64,000 nucleotides of DNA from Phycisphaerales bacterium (GTDB lineage Bacteria; Planctomycetota; Phycisphaerae; Phycisphaerales; SM1A02), in assembly GCA_030748575.1 (NCBI GenBank), contig JASMLR010000003.1, positions 1 to 64,000 on the forward strand, in the 5' to 3' direction. The position numbers and the translations under genes were made by a program. Below are positions 37,173 through 45,807 of this stretch, one piece after another. Position 1 is the first letter of the stretch, and the number at the start of each line of letters is the position of its first letter. Under the pieces are notes generated by a model that was given only the letters and a program-made list of their open reading frames with translations, was not told the DNA's origin and did no database searches.

Positions 37173-37181
37173 CTGCGTCCC

Positions 37182-38249
37182 ATGACGCGGCAACGCATTC
37201 TGACGGGCGACACGCCCACCGGCAATCTTCACATCGGCCACTGGGTTGGTTCGGTGAAGCGCCGCGTGGAGTTGCAATCGCAGCACGACTGCTTTTTCCT
37301 CATCGCGAACCTGCATGCCTATACGACGCGGGCGGGTGACCCCGAGGCAGTCCATCAGGACTGCATAGAAGTCGCGCGAGATGCGCTGGCGATGGGTGTC
37401 GATCCATCAAAGGCTGCAATCTTCGTGCAGAGCGAAGTTCCAGCGCTGGCGGAACTCACGTACCTGTTTGCAATGCTGCTCCCGTTCAACCGGGTCATGC
37501 GGAATCCGACGCTCAAGGATGAGCTTCAGGTCAAGGGTCTTGCCGATACGTACTCGTTTGGATTTCCGCTGTACACAGTTGGGCAGACCGCTGACATCCT
37601 CGCCTTTCGCGCTCACAGTGTGCCGGTCGGTGAGGATCAGGTGCCGCACCTGGAACTCACACGGGAAGTTGCGAGGCGATTCAACAAGATGTACTGCGGT
37701 GTGGCCGACAAGGCGGAAGATGAGGATCACGAGCAACTCGGCGGCGTGTTCCCCGTCCCGGTCGCCGACGTTGGCACCGTCGGCAGGCTTGTTGGAACCG
37801 ACGGGCAGAACAAGATGAGCAAGTCGCTTGGCAATGCGATTCATGTGATCGACACGCCCAAGCAGGTGAAGAAGAAGATCGGGAAGATCTACACCGGTCA
37901 GGACAGCCGGCAACCAACGGACCCGGGAATCATTGACCCGGAGAAGAATCCGCTTTTTCAGTACCTGGACGTGTTCGTTGAGGATGAAGCCACGAAAGCG
38001 GACATTCGAGATCGCTACCAGCGGGGAGACAACATCGGCGACGGGGAAGTCAAGATGCTCGTGGCGGATGCGATCAACACGCTGCTGGACCCGATGCGAG
38101 CGAGGCGAACCGCTTACGAAGACGACGCGGTGGTGCTGAAGGTGCTCCGGGAGGGGACGGCCCGCGCCATCGAGGCGACGGAAGAAACGCTTGCAATGGC
38201 CAAGCAGGCCGCTGGAACCGGGTTTTTTCCTCGGACCATCTCCATCTGA
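37182..38249 (+). CDS. trpS: Tryptophanyl-tRNA synthetase
   Basis: A 355-residue class I synthetase that charges tRNA-Trp. The HIGH motif is GNLHIGHW and the KMSKS motif is QNKMSKSLGN; GEDQVPHLELTREVARRFN is the conserved ATP/tryptophan region. The length fits bacterial TrpRS, with a modest insertion before KMSKS. There is no Shine-Dalgarno; the promoter-like TATCCT lies directly upstream. Tryptophan biosynthesis trpC is nearby on the other strand. Confidence 0.96.
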   Translation: MTRQRILTGDTPTGNLHIGHWVGSVKRRVELQSQHDCFFLIANLHAYTTRAGDPEAVHQDCIEVARDALAMGVDPSKAAIFVQSEVPALAELTYLFAMLLPFNRVMRNPTLKDELQVKGLADTYSFGFPLYTVGQTADILAFRAHSVPVGEDQVPHLELTREVARRFNKMYCGVADKAEDEDHEQLGGVFPVPVADVGTVGRLVGTDGQNKMSKSLGNAIHVIDTPKQVKKKIGKIYTGQDSRQPTDPGIIDPEKNPLFQYLDVFVEDEATKADIRDRYQRGDNIGDGEVKMLVADAINTLLDPMRARRTAYEDDAVVLKVLREGTARAIEATEETLAMAKQAAGTGFFPRTISI

Positions 38250-38323
38250 CGTTCGCAGCACGCCCCTGGCCCTCCCGGACTATTGCGGCCCGGGGGCCCG
38301 GATGACCGATACCTCCCTTCGGC

Positions 38324-38569
38324 ATGGATGCCCCCGAGAGAGACTGCTGCCCGTTCGTGGATCTGGGACATGCCCGCTGTGGCGATCGCTTTCGTCTGGA
38401 CAGTCTCAACGAAGCGTTGGAGACGTGTTTCTCGGACGCCTACACGCAGTGCCCGGCCCACGCGGCGCTCACCCGTCGGTTCGGGTCAGTCGGGCCGCCA
38501 CCCATCCCGGTTGTGATCACGGTGTCTACATATGGCCGCTCCAAACGGCTTCTCCCGACCGGTTCGTGA
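38324..38569 (+). CDS. Small Cys-rich protein of unknown function
   Basis: An 81-residue protein beginning MDAPERDCCPFVD. It has regularly placed cysteines (CCPF...RC...TCF...QCP) within the first 45 residues, in the pattern C-x-F/D-x(6)-C-x-x-R/F-x(9)-L-x(5)-C-x(7)-C. The spacing suggests a metal or Fe-S binding module. Its 3' end overlaps xerD by 38 nt, implying one transcript. I know no function for it. Confidence 0.6.
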   Translation: MDAPERDCCPFVDLGHARCGDRFRLDSLNEALETCFSDAYTQCPAHAALTRRFGSVGPPPIPVVITVSTYGRSKRLLPTGS

Positions 38570-39461
38570 CTTCCTGACCTGGCTTCGCGTCGAGGGTGGC
38601 TTGTCCGCGGCGACGCTGTCAGCGTATGGGTCGGACCTGCGAGACCTCTCGTCAGATCTCCGCAGCAAAGGAATCACCACGCCCAGTGCCGTCGGCCCGC
38701 GTGATCTTGCCGGCCACGTGCAGACGCTTCATCGTGACCGGGGCATGCAGCCGAGCAGTATTGCGCGGCACCTCTCGACCATTCGCATGTTCTTTCGATG
38801 GATGGAATCCGAGCGGCTCATCGAACGCAGCCCCGCCGGCCCACTCGTGCCGCCCACGCGATGGAAACGCCTGCCGGGCGTGTTGTCGCCGAAGCAGATG
38901 AAGTCATTGGTGGAGGCGGCGTCACCGGAGAGCGGCCGGTTGTGGCAGCGAGACCGCGCCCTGGTGGAGTTGATGTACGCGGCGGGGCTGCGGGCCAGTG
39001 AAGTCTGCACGCTGTCGCTTGCCGACTGGAAGCGTGATCTGCAGGTGGTGTTGGTGACCGGCAAGGGCGACAAGCAGCGTCTGGTGCCCATTGGCGAGCC
39101 CGCGACGGACGCACTGACGGTGTGGACGGCCGACCTCCGCGTGCACCTGTCGAGATATCAGGATGGTCGATGCGACGGCCGATTGCTGTTGTCGCACTCC
39201 GGTCGCCCACTGGAGCGGGTGGCCGTGTGGCAGATCATTCGGCGGCTTGCCAAGCGTGCAGGGTTGCAGGACGTCCACCCGCACATGCTTCGGCACAGTT
39301 TCGCGACGCATCTGCTCGCTGGCGGCGCGGATCTGCGGGTTGTTCAGGAGCTTCTTGGGCACGCCGACATCGGTACGACGCAGATCTACACGCACATCGA
39401 TCGAAGTGCGCTGCGGGATGTTGTCCAGCGGTGCCTTCCAAGACCCAAGCGGTCAGCCTGA
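38532..39461 (+). CDS. xerD: Tyrosine recombinase XerC/XerD family
   Basis: A 309-residue recombinase. The N-terminal SAM-like DNA-binding domain (VRDFLTWLRVEGGLSAATLSAY) is followed by the catalytic domain with the first Arg in YAAGLRASEVC, Lys in GKGDKQR, HMLRHSFATHL (H-x-x-R), the His in LGHADI and the nucleophile Tyr in TQIYTHI. It resolves chromosome dimers at dif in most bacteria. The housekeeping neighbours and full length argue for the cellular Xer enzyme rather than a mobile-element integrase. Confidence 0.92.
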   Translation: MAAPNGFSRPVRDFLTWLRVEGGLSAATLSAYGSDLRDLSSDLRSKGITTPSAVGPRDLAGHVQTLHRDRGMQPSSIARHLSTIRMFFRWMESERLIERSPAGPLVPPTRWKRLPGVLSPKQMKSLVEAASPESGRLWQRDRALVELMYAAGLRASEVCTLSLADWKRDLQVVLVTGKGDKQRLVPIGEPATDALTVWTADLRVHLSRYQDGRCDGRLLLSHSGRPLERVAVWQIIRRLAKRAGLQDVHPHMLRHSFATHLLAGGADLRVVQELLGHADIGTTQIYTHIDRSALRDVVQRCLPRPKRSA

Positions 39462-39477
39462 CCTTCCGGGCGGGGGC

Positions 39478-39483
39478 TATCAT
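39478..39483 (+). promoter_or_regulatory. Putative -10 box (TATCAT) for a leaderless transcript
   Basis: TATCAT ends 7 nt before ATG 39491. It is framed by GGGGGC (39472-39477) and GCCCCC (39485-39490), an inverted repeat that would place an operator over the transcription start. Confidence 0.45.
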
Positions 39484-39490
39484 TGCCCCC

Positions 39491-40651
39491 ATGTTGGAGA
39501 TATGCATGTGTGTGGTGGCGCTGGCAAGTGGACAGGTGCCGTTGTCCCGTAGCGCTGAGTCGACCGCATTCCGGGCGATTGGCATTGAGCCCATCGTTTC
39601 GCCAGACGCGTTTCGTCGGTTTACCGTTGATCTCCAGTTGGGAGACGCTGAGCGAGAGGCCGCCAATCTGCTGCTGGACGACTACGCGTCGGAGATGCGG
39701 CAACTTCTAGAGGACACCCGCGGTCGTCAGGAGGCCGACCGGGCGCAACTCGACGCGGCGCTTGATGGGCGTATTCGTCTGGACGCGGCGGCGCTTCGGC
39801 AAGTCCGCGTCTCGCTTCGGACCATCGTCGCGGATGCGTGCCGCACCGCTGACATCAGGTTGGATGAAATGGTCGAGTGGGCGACGCTCCTGTCTCCCGC
39901 AGATGCTCAGGCCAAGGCAGCGGCGACTGGGAACTTCTACCGGACCATCTGTCTTCCCGAAGGGAATCGGGACGGACTTGTCGATGTGGAAGCGCTGGCA
40001 AGCCGCGCGATCGGCGATGAACTCGACGCGTCCTCGCTGTCCGCTGCCCTGAGCGAATACGGCGACGCGCTTGCCGTGATCGCGCGGACCGATTCACAGC
40101 ACGTCAGGGACAGCCGCATTCAGGATGACCTGGCCGCCCTGCAGGGCAATTCGCCCGAACGCGTGACGATTCAAAGGGACGGGGCCGCCCGATGGGTGTC
40201 CCGTATGCAACTGCAGGATGCTGCGGTTCAGGCCGTCGCAGCCATGTTGAGCCCGGATGCAGCAGCTGGGTGGCGTATGGCAGCCGACGCGGCATTGTTC
40301 CCGTCGATCTGCCGACCGGCTGATGCAGCGCGGGCGGCGGCGTGGGTATCAGACCATGCTGATGCGTCGGTGGCCGAGACGGCTGCGGAGTGCGTTGCGG
40401 CTGCGTCCGATCGACTCTCGACGCTGCGGGCTGAAGCCGTGGAGATCCTTCGAGAGGGCCGAGCGGCCGGCGTCGACCTTGACCACGAAGCCGCTGCGCT
40501 GGTTGCTGATGCAACGCCACTCAGGATGCGATATCTGCGAAACAGCGGAGAGCGGTCCGTGTTGGAGGAGGACATGCTGGACTGCGTGCTGCAACCTCTT
40601 ACGGATGGTCAGCGGGCAGCTGTTCGGCGGGTGCTTCTGATGGGCCGCTGA
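39491..40651 (+). CDS. Helical secreted protein of unknown function
   Basis: A 386-residue mostly helical protein. A hydrophobic start (MLEICMCVVALASG) may be a signal peptide. Modules of the form LQLGDAEREAANLLLDDYASEMRQ, with alternating long helices, recall Spy/CpxP (LTXXQ) repeats. It resembles in style the 833-residue protein at 46830-49331, so both may be periplasmic chaperones or stress sensors of one lineage-specific family. The 3' end overlaps the convergent dus gene by 53 nt. The ATG has no Shine-Dalgarno. Confidence 0.65.
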   Translation: MLEICMCVVALASGQVPLSRSAESTAFRAIGIEPIVSPDAFRRFTVDLQLGDAEREAANLLLDDYASEMRQLLEDTRGRQEADRAQLDAALDGRIRLDAAALRQVRVSLRTIVADACRTADIRLDEMVEWATLLSPADAQAKAAATGNFYRTICLPEGNRDGLVDVEALASRAIGDELDASSLSAALSEYGDALAVIARTDSQHVRDSRIQDDLAALQGNSPERVTIQRDGAARWVSRMQLQDAAVQAVAAMLSPDAAAGWRMAADAALFPSICRPADAARAAAWVSDHADASVAETAAECVAAASDRLSTLRAEAVEILREGRAAGVDLDHEAAALVADATPLRMRYLRNSGERSVLEEDMLDCVLQPLTDGQRAAVRRVLLMGR

Positions 40652-41762
40652 GGTACCACCGATCGAGCACGGCTTGCCAGTCGGAAGCGCACTTCACCGC
40701 GATGAACTCCTTCCGAACGGCCTCCCCATTGGCGTGGTGGACCGAGAAACGGATACCGAACTTCCGCATCATGCGTGCGCCGCCCGCTTCACCGTGGAGC
40801 GCCACGCACAGCCGAAAGTGATCCAGCAGCGCCTCGCGTTGTTCGGCCACGGTCGGCGCAAGCGGCTCCTCGCCTGCGAGCAGCATTCTTGCCTGGCGGA
40901 AGATCCAAGGATTGCCGATGCACCCGCGGGCAACCGACACGGCGTGTACGCCCGTCTCGTTCATCATGCGGAAGATGTCGGCGACTTCGAAGATGTCGCC
41001 GCTGCCGAACACGACTCGGTCATCGTACTTGTTTGTGAGGTACTCCAGAAACGGCCAGTGCGATGGCCCCACGTACTTCTGTTGCACCGTGCGGCCGTGC
41101 ACGGTCGCCCAGGCGAAGCCGGCCTGATAGGCGCCGTCGAAAATCCGCTCGAATGCGTCCGCCATATCGGTCGTGTCATCCCATGCGCGGCGGAGCTTGA
41201 CCGTGCAAGGGACGTCGGATGGAACGGCGGTGCGAACCGCCCGAAGGACCGCGATGGCCTCGTCCGGGGCCGTCAGAAAGTGGCCGCCGCGCTTTCGGCG
41301 CCGAATCTTCTTGACGGGGCAGGCGAGGTTGACGTCCACGACGTCATGGCCGAGTTCAACCAACAAGGCAGCGGCCCGGCCCATCTCGTCCGGGTCCGTT
41401 CCCATGACCTGCCCCGCAACCGGATGATCTTCAAGCCCCGCGAGTCGGTTGGATGCCGGATCGCCCAGCCCGCACTCCTCCCTGAGAATGTCGGGGTCTT
41501 CGCGTGTGCGTCCCTTTCCGCCGCTGAGCAGCGTGCGGTCAAGGAGTGCCTCGGTGACGCAGTAGGGGCAGCCGTGCCGCCTCGCCACCAGCCGCATGGC
41601 CGCGTCTGAGTATCCCGCGAGCCCTGCCTGAAAGAATGGGGCGTCGAAGCCGGGCACCGTGGCAGGGATCCGCTCGTCGAGCACAACCGCTGCCGCGAAT
41701 CGGCGAATCGCGGCAGAGCAGTCTGTTCGAGGTCGCTCGGTGGAAGGCGTGTGCGTCGACAT
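40599..41762 (-). CDS. dus: tRNA-dihydrouridine synthase
   Basis: A 387-residue FMN enzyme that reduces uridines in tRNA. FFQAGLAGYSDAAMR opens the barrel, VDVNLACPVKKIRRRKRGG carries the catalytic Cys, PCTVKLRRAWDD and ATVHGRTVQQKYVG follow, and SVARGCIGNPWIF binds the FMN phosphate. The length is slightly above the usual 320-350 because of an N-terminal extension and an internal insert. A GACAAT box ends 8 nt before ATG 41762. Confidence 0.93.
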   Translation of the reverse strand: MSTHTPSTERPRTDCSAAIRRFAAAVVLDERIPATVPGFDAPFFQAGLAGYSDAAMRLVARRHGCPYCVTEALLDRTLLSGGKGRTREDPDILREECGLGDPASNRLAGLEDHPVAGQVMGTDPDEMGRAAALLVELGHDVVDVNLACPVKKIRRRKRGGHFLTAPDEAIAVLRAVRTAVPSDVPCTVKLRRAWDDTTDMADAFERIFDGAYQAGFAWATVHGRTVQQKYVGPSHWPFLEYLTNKYDDRVVFGSGDIFEVADIFRMMNETGVHAVSVARGCIGNPWIFRQARMLLAGEEPLAPTVAEQREALLDHFRLCVALHGEAGGARMMRKFGIRFSVHHANGEAVRKEFIAVKCASDWQAVLDRWYLSGPSEAPAEQLPADHP

Positions 41763-41770
41763 GGCGAGAC

Positions 41771-41776
41771 ATTGTC
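41771..41776 (-). promoter_or_regulatory. Putative -10 box (GACAAT) for dus
   Basis: On the minus strand GACAAT ends 8 nt before the dus ATG, without a Shine-Dalgarno. Its first base departs from TANNNT, so it is a weaker member of the set. Confidence 0.3.
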
Positions 41777-41812
41777 GCACTCAAGCGGCCGGCAGGCAAC
41801 GATGCCCGGGGG

Positions 41813-41818
41813 TAGCAT
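41813..41818 (+). promoter_or_regulatory. Putative -10 box (GGTAGCAT) for leaderless lipoprotein gene
   Basis: TAGCAT ends 7 nt before ATG 41826. This supports the later of two possible starts; ATG 41817 lies inside the box. Confidence 0.45.
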
Positions 41819-41825
41819 GCGGCCC

Positions 41826-42245
41826 ATGTGGAAAGTGCTGGCTGCGGCGACGGTAGTGACGGCGGCGGGGTGCCATCGGCCCGATTTCAACCCGGCGCTG
41901 GCCAGAGCCGCCTACCCGTACGACCTCCATTCAACGGACACGATTCCGATCGAGGTGTTTCGGGACGGCACGACGATTTCCATCGTCAACTCCACAGCGT
42001 CAGGATGGCACGACGCGATCATCTGGATCAATCAGCGGTTCAGCGCGCCGCTCCCCTCGCTTCGGGCCGGCCAGACGCTGCAGATGGAACTGTCCGCCTT
42101 CCGAGACGACATCGGCGAGTCATTTCCCGCCGGCGGCATGTGGGCGACGCGTCGATCCATGCCTGTGCGTCTTGTCGAGTTGCAGGGGGCGGCGGATCAA
42201 CCACTCGTTGGCATCATCGCCATTCGCCAGACCGAACATCAATGA
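41826..42245 (+). CDS. Small lipoprotein of unknown function
   Basis: A 139-residue lipoprotein with signal peptide MWKVLAAATVVTAAGC, lipid Cys at 16. The mature part (about 120 residues) looks like one beta-rich domain with IPIEVFRDGTTISIVNSTASGW and a closing LVGIIAIRQT. I do not recognise a family. Start chosen from the TAGCAT box 7 nt upstream; ATG 41817 would add three residues. It converges with folA, overlapping by 7 nt. Confidence 0.6.
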   Translation: MWKVLAAATVVTAAGCHRPDFNPALARAAYPYDLHSTDTIPIEVFRDGTTISIVNSTASGWHDAIIWINQRFSAPLPSLRAGQTLQMELSAFRDDIGESFPAGGMWATRRSMPVRLVELQGAADQPLVGIIAIRQTEHQ

Positions 42246-42745
42246 CCGATCGGGACACGCTCCCATCGCTCGAAGGTGAATGCGTGGGCGTGCCGGCTGT
42301 CTGCGTCATGATGCTCGCGGGACACGCATGACCACGCACCCTCGGGGAGCGGCGGAAAGGTTGTGTCACCATCGATGTCGGCATGTACCCGCGTCAACTC
42401 GATGACGGCGGCCGCATCAAAAACGGCGCGATAAATCTCGCCGCCCCCGATCACCATCAGCACGTCGCCCTCGGCCGCAGCAAAGGAATCGTCCAGCGAG
42501 TGAACGACGGTGGCGCCTTCCGCGCGGTACGACAGATCTCGCGTCAGGACGATGTTGGATCGGCCTGGGAGTGGTCGGCCGATCGACTCCCATGTTCGCC
42601 TGCCCATCAGTACGGGGTGGCCCATCGTGACGCGCTTGAAGTGCTTGAGATCGGCGGGAAGATGCCATGGCATGTCCCCGTCGCGGCCGATGACGCCATT
42701 GTCGGAAACGGCTGCAATTAGCACGATGGTCGGGCGAGTCGCCAT
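42239..42745 (-). CDS. folA: Dihydrofolate reductase
   Basis: A 168-residue NADPH enzyme making tetrahydrofolate. IAAVSDNGVIGRDGDMPWHLPADLKHFKRVTMGHPVLMGRRTWESIGRPLPGR shows the usual run of sites: Met20 loop, acidic Asp after WHLPAD, and TW; VIGGGEIY binds the cofactor. It lies 3 nt after thyA, so the pair regenerates tetrahydrofolate consumed by thymidylate synthesis. Translation is probably coupled since no Shine-Dalgarno is evident. Confidence 0.96.
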   Translation of the reverse strand: MATRPTIVLIAAVSDNGVIGRDGDMPWHLPADLKHFKRVTMGHPVLMGRRTWESIGRPLPGRSNIVLTRDLSYRAEGATVVHSLDDSFAAAEGDVLMVIGGGEIYRAVFDAAAVIELTRVHADIDGDTTFPPLPEGAWSCVSREHHDADSRHAHAFTFERWERVPIGH

Positions 42746-42748
42746 GGA

Positions 42749-43543
42749 TCAGACGGCGACCGGAGCGGAAATGCGTGGGTGTGGCTCGTAGTCTTCGACA
42801 GAGATGTGCGCCTCCGTAAACGCCAGCAGATCCGTCACGGTTGGGTCGAGATGCAGGGTCGGGAGCCTGCGAGGCGATCGCTGCAACTGCGTGTCCACCT
42901 GTTCGAGGTGGTTGCTGTAGATGTGAACGTCGCCGAAGGAATGCACGAATTCGCCTGGTTTCAGGCCGGTGACCTGGGCGATCATGCATGTGAGCAGTGC
43001 GTATGAGGCGATGTTGAAGGGCACGCCGAGGAATAGATCGGCGCTTCGCTGGTACAACTGGCATGAGAGACGCCCATCCGCGACGTGGAACTGGAACAGC
43101 GCATGGCACGGCGCCAGCGCCATGTGCTCGAGTTCCCCCACATTCCACGCCGAGACGATCAGTCTGCGGCTGTAGGGATCCGTACGAATGCCATCGAGCA
43201 CGCGGGCGATCTGGTCATGCGTCTTTCCATCGGCGCCTCGCCACGATCGCCACTGCGCGCCGTAGACGGGCCCGAGATCACCTCGCTCGTCTGCCCACTC
43301 ATCCCAGATTGTGACGTTTCGCTCATGCAGCCATCCGACGTTCGTGTCGCCTCGCAGGAACCAGAGAAGTTCAGCGATGATGGATCGGAGATGGATCTTC
43401 TTGGTTGTGACCAAGGGGAAGCCGTCCTCCAGCCGAAACCGGAGTTGCCGCCCGAAGAGGCCGATGGTCCCCGTGCCGGTTCGGTCCGGCCGTGTGACGC
43501 CGTTTGTGCGGACGTCACGCAGGAGATCGAGATACTGCTGCAT
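42749..43543 (-). CDS. thyA: Thymidylate synthase
   Basis: A 264-residue enzyme, exactly the length of E. coli ThyA, making dTMP from dUMP with methylene-tetrahydrofolate. The nucleophile Cys is in [31 protein letters not shown] and [10 protein letters not shown] are the other conserved segments. ATG 43543 is chosen over TTG 43552; a TACATT box ends 7 nt before it and there is no Shine-Dalgarno. Confidence 0.97.
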   Translation of the reverse strand: MQQYLDLLRDVRTNGVTRPDRTGTGTIGLFGRQLRFRLEDGFPLVTTKKIHLRSIIAELLWFLRGDTNVGWLHERNVTIWDEWADERGDLGPVYGAQWRSWRGADGKTHDQIARVLDGIRTDPYSRRLIVSAWNVGELEHMALAPCHALFQFHVADGRLSCQLYQRSADLFLGVPFNIASYALLTCMIAQVTGLKPGEFVHSFGDVHIYSNHLEQVDTQLQRSPRRLPTLHLDPTVTDLLAFTEAHISVEDYEPHPRISAPVAV

Positions 43544-43550
43544 GCGCCCC

Positions 43551-43556
43551 AATGTA
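43551..43556 (-). promoter_or_regulatory. Putative -10 box (GGTACATT) for leaderless thyA
   Basis: On the minus strand TACATT, preceded by GG, ends 7 nt before the thyA ATG. Confidence 0.45.
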
Positions 43557-43588
43557 CCGGATGCGGGACCGTCGGCCGGCGAGGTTGT

Positions 43589-44356
43589 TCAGACGGCGAG
43601 CGCCTCCACCAGCCGCTGCGTTACGGCGTGTACAGGCCGGTCAACGACCGTGGCTGCGTCTCCCTCTTCGACGATTCGCCCGTCGTCCATCACCGCGATT
43701 CGATCGCATACGTGCCGGGCAACGGCGAGGTCGTGTGTGATCAGCAGCATGGCCAGCCCGCGTTCGGCGCGGAGCCGATCGAGGAGATTCAGAATCCTCG
43801 CCTGCACCGATACGTCGAGGGAGGATGTGGGCTCGTCACAGACGAGCAGGGAGGGATTGCTGGCGAGGGCCCGCGCAATCCCAATCCGCTGACGCTGCCC
43901 GCCCGAGAACTGGTGAGGCCATTTGCCGGCATCGGACCCGTCCAGGCCGCACTGCTCAAGCAGGGCGATGGCGGCTGCTTCGGCCTGCTTTGGCGAGGCC
44001 AGCCCATGAACCAGCATCGGCTCGGCCACCAGATCGCCCGCGCGCATACGACCATTGAGCGATCCGCCGGGGTCCTGAAACACCATCTGCATGTGCCTGC
44101 GGAAGGACCGGAGGTCCCTGCGAGCCATGGTGGCAAGGTCGCGGCCTGCGACTTCGACGGTTCCAGCCGACGGAGGGATCAGGCCGAGCGAGGCTCGGGC
44201 GCACGTCGTTTTCCCGCACCCCGACCCGCCCACCAGCCCCAATGCTTCACCTGGAGCGATCTCCAGATCAAGCCCTCGAAGGACGGTCCGCATGGTGCCG
44301 GCGGCGGCCCGCGGCAGGCGAACTTCCAGGCCACGCAGTCGCAGGGCGGCGGTCAT
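43589..44356 (-). CDS. ABC transporter ATP-binding protein (oligopeptide/dipeptide OppF-like)
   Basis: A 255-residue ABC ATPase. Walker A is GGSGCGKTT, Q-loop FQDPGGSLNGR (the OppF/DppF form), signature FSGGQRQR, Walker B LLVCDEPTSSLD and switch His in LITHDLAV. Oligopeptide/nickel-type subfamilies use this exact Q-loop sequence. No permease or binding protein is near; the partner genes must be elsewhere. It overlaps the HtrA gene by 4 nt. Confidence 0.87.
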   Translation of the reverse strand: MTAALRLRGLEVRLPRAAAGTMRTVLRGLDLEIAPGEALGLVGGSGCGKTTCARASLGLIPPSAGTVEVAGRDLATMARRDLRSFRRHMQMVFQDPGGSLNGRMRAGDLVAEPMLVHGLASPKQAEAAAIALLEQCGLDGSDAGKWPHQFSGGQRQRIGIARALASNPSLLVCDEPTSSLDVSVQARILNLLDRLRAERGLAMLLITHDLAVARHVCDRIAVMDDGRIVEEGDAATVVDRPVHAVTQRLVEALAV

Positions 44357-45807
44357 GGATCGAATCGCTCGGACCGGTCGGCGAGGGTGATGTCCACATC
44401 AAGGGCGAGTCCGGCGCCCCGCGTCAGATCGGGCCGCCACAGCGAGACGGTCACGGTCGTGCCGGGCGGCAGCGATGACACGATGGCGCGAAGCTGATCG
44501 ACCGACCTGGTCGGCCGCTCGTCAATGCTGGTGATCACATCGCCTCGTCGAAGGCCTGCGAGATCAGCAGGCCCGCCGGCGACAGGCGTCGACACGATCA
44601 CCCCGGCTGGAGGTGAGCCCGCGCCGGCCAGAACCCGGTGAAGCGGGGACGACAGGGAGACCACGGTCGCCTCGCCGGCCGGTGAGGGCGGGGCCGAGAT
44701 CTCGCGAGGCTCCAGAGGATTGCCATCCAGAAGGTGGGTTGCCGACAGGGCGCCCACGCCCGATCGAAGCCATCCCTCCATCAACTCAAGCGTGGCGGGC
44801 TCGCCGTCGATGGTCCAGATGAGGTCGCCCGCCCGCAGCCCGGCTGAATCCAGGTTGCTGCCCGGATGGACCTGCGAGAGCAAGACGCCGCCGGGCATGG
44901 GCACGGGGCCGATCATGGCTGTGACGGGCCGATGCGTGTCGAGGATGCTCACGCCGAGGTATCCACGCCGCACCTGGCCCTCGGAGAGCAATTGCGGCAC
45001 AACCGCCTCGATCATGGTCATTGGAACAGCCAGTGCCACGCCGCTGAACCGGTCTTCGGTCGTCGTGTGGACGTCGGCCGCGATCGCGGTGCTCATGCCG
45101 ATTACGTGGCCGCGGTGGTCGGTGACAGGGCCGCCGCTGCTTCCGGGGTTGATGGGCGCATCGATTTGAATGAAGTTCTCAAAGCCGCCGTGCGAACGTA
45201 CAGAGGCATCCCGCGTGTCACGGCCGAGCCCGGACACGACGCCGCTGGACACCGAGAACCGGAAGTCCAGTGGAGATCCGAAGGCGAACACCAGGTCGCC
45301 CTGGTGCGCAGCGACGTCGCTGCGGGTTGCCGCAATCGTTCGATCGGCTTGAAACTCCAACACGGCTATGTCGGTGAGCGGATCGCCTGCAACCAGCGTG
45401 GCGTCGCGGCGGGCTCCGTCGTGCATCTGCACGTCGATCTCGTCCATGCCTCGAACGACGTGCCAGGCCGTCACGATGTGGCCGCTGTCATCCCAGATCC
45501 AACCACTGCCCGTGCTCTGGCGGGTGGGGTGCGGGCCGCGATGGGCGGTGTCCCGGCACGCGAGGTGAACGACGGACGGCTGGACGAAGGCCGCGACATC
45601 ACGCTGGGCTCTGCTGAGCTTCGCAAGAATGGCCGCGTCGCCGTATGGATCGGCCAGACGTGCGGCGGCTTCCTCCACCTGGACGCGGGTACGTTGAAAC
45701 TCCAGCTCTCGGTGGCCCCAGAGGACGACCAGGACGAGGATGACCGCGCTGATCAGGAGAAGCAGCGTTGGAAGAAGCGTGCGAACCGGGTGCCTGTGGG
45801 GCGTCAC
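44353..45807 (-). CDS. HtrA/DegP-like serine protease with PDZ domains
   Basis: A 484-residue protein anchored by one N-terminal membrane helix (residues about 9-30). The trypsin-like domain has His in TAWHVVRG, Asp in DPLTDIAVLEF and Ser in INPGSSGGPV. Two C-terminal PDZ domains follow, seen as YLGVSIL...GSNLDSAGLRAGDLIWTIDG and GPADLAGLRRGDVITSIDE. It should degrade misfolded envelope proteins. GTG 45807 is the start and overlaps the panB stop as GTGA; its own stop overlaps the ABC gene start as ATGA. Confidence 0.9.
   Translation of the reverse strand: MTPHRHPVRTLLPTLLLLISAVILVLVVLWGHRELEFQRTRVQVEEAAARLADPYGDAAILAKLSRAQRDVAAFVQPSVVHLACRDTAHRGPHPTRQSTGSGWIWDDSGHIVTAWHVVRGMDEIDVQMHDGARRDATLVAGDPLTDIAVLEFQADRTIAATRSDVAAHQGDLVFAFGSPLDFRFSVSSGVVSGLGRDTRDASVRSHGGFENFIQIDAPINPGSSGGPVTDHRGHVIGMSTAIAADVHTTTEDRFSGVALAVPMTMIEAVVPQLLSEGQVRRGYLGVSILDTHRPVTAMIGPVPMPGGVLLSQVHPGSNLDSAGLRAGDLIWTIDGEPATLELMEGWLRSGVGALSATHLLDGNPLEPREISAPPSPAGEATVVSLSSPLHRVLAGAGSPPAGVIVSTPVAGGPADLAGLRRGDVITSIDERPTRSVDQLRAIVSSLPPGTTVTVSLWRPDLTRGAGLALDVDITLADRSERFDP

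Noticed and set aside
38532-39461. Tyrosine recombinase as sign of an integrated element
   Set aside because: Full XerD layout, housekeeping neighbours, and no att-like duplication, phage genes or tRNA nearby.
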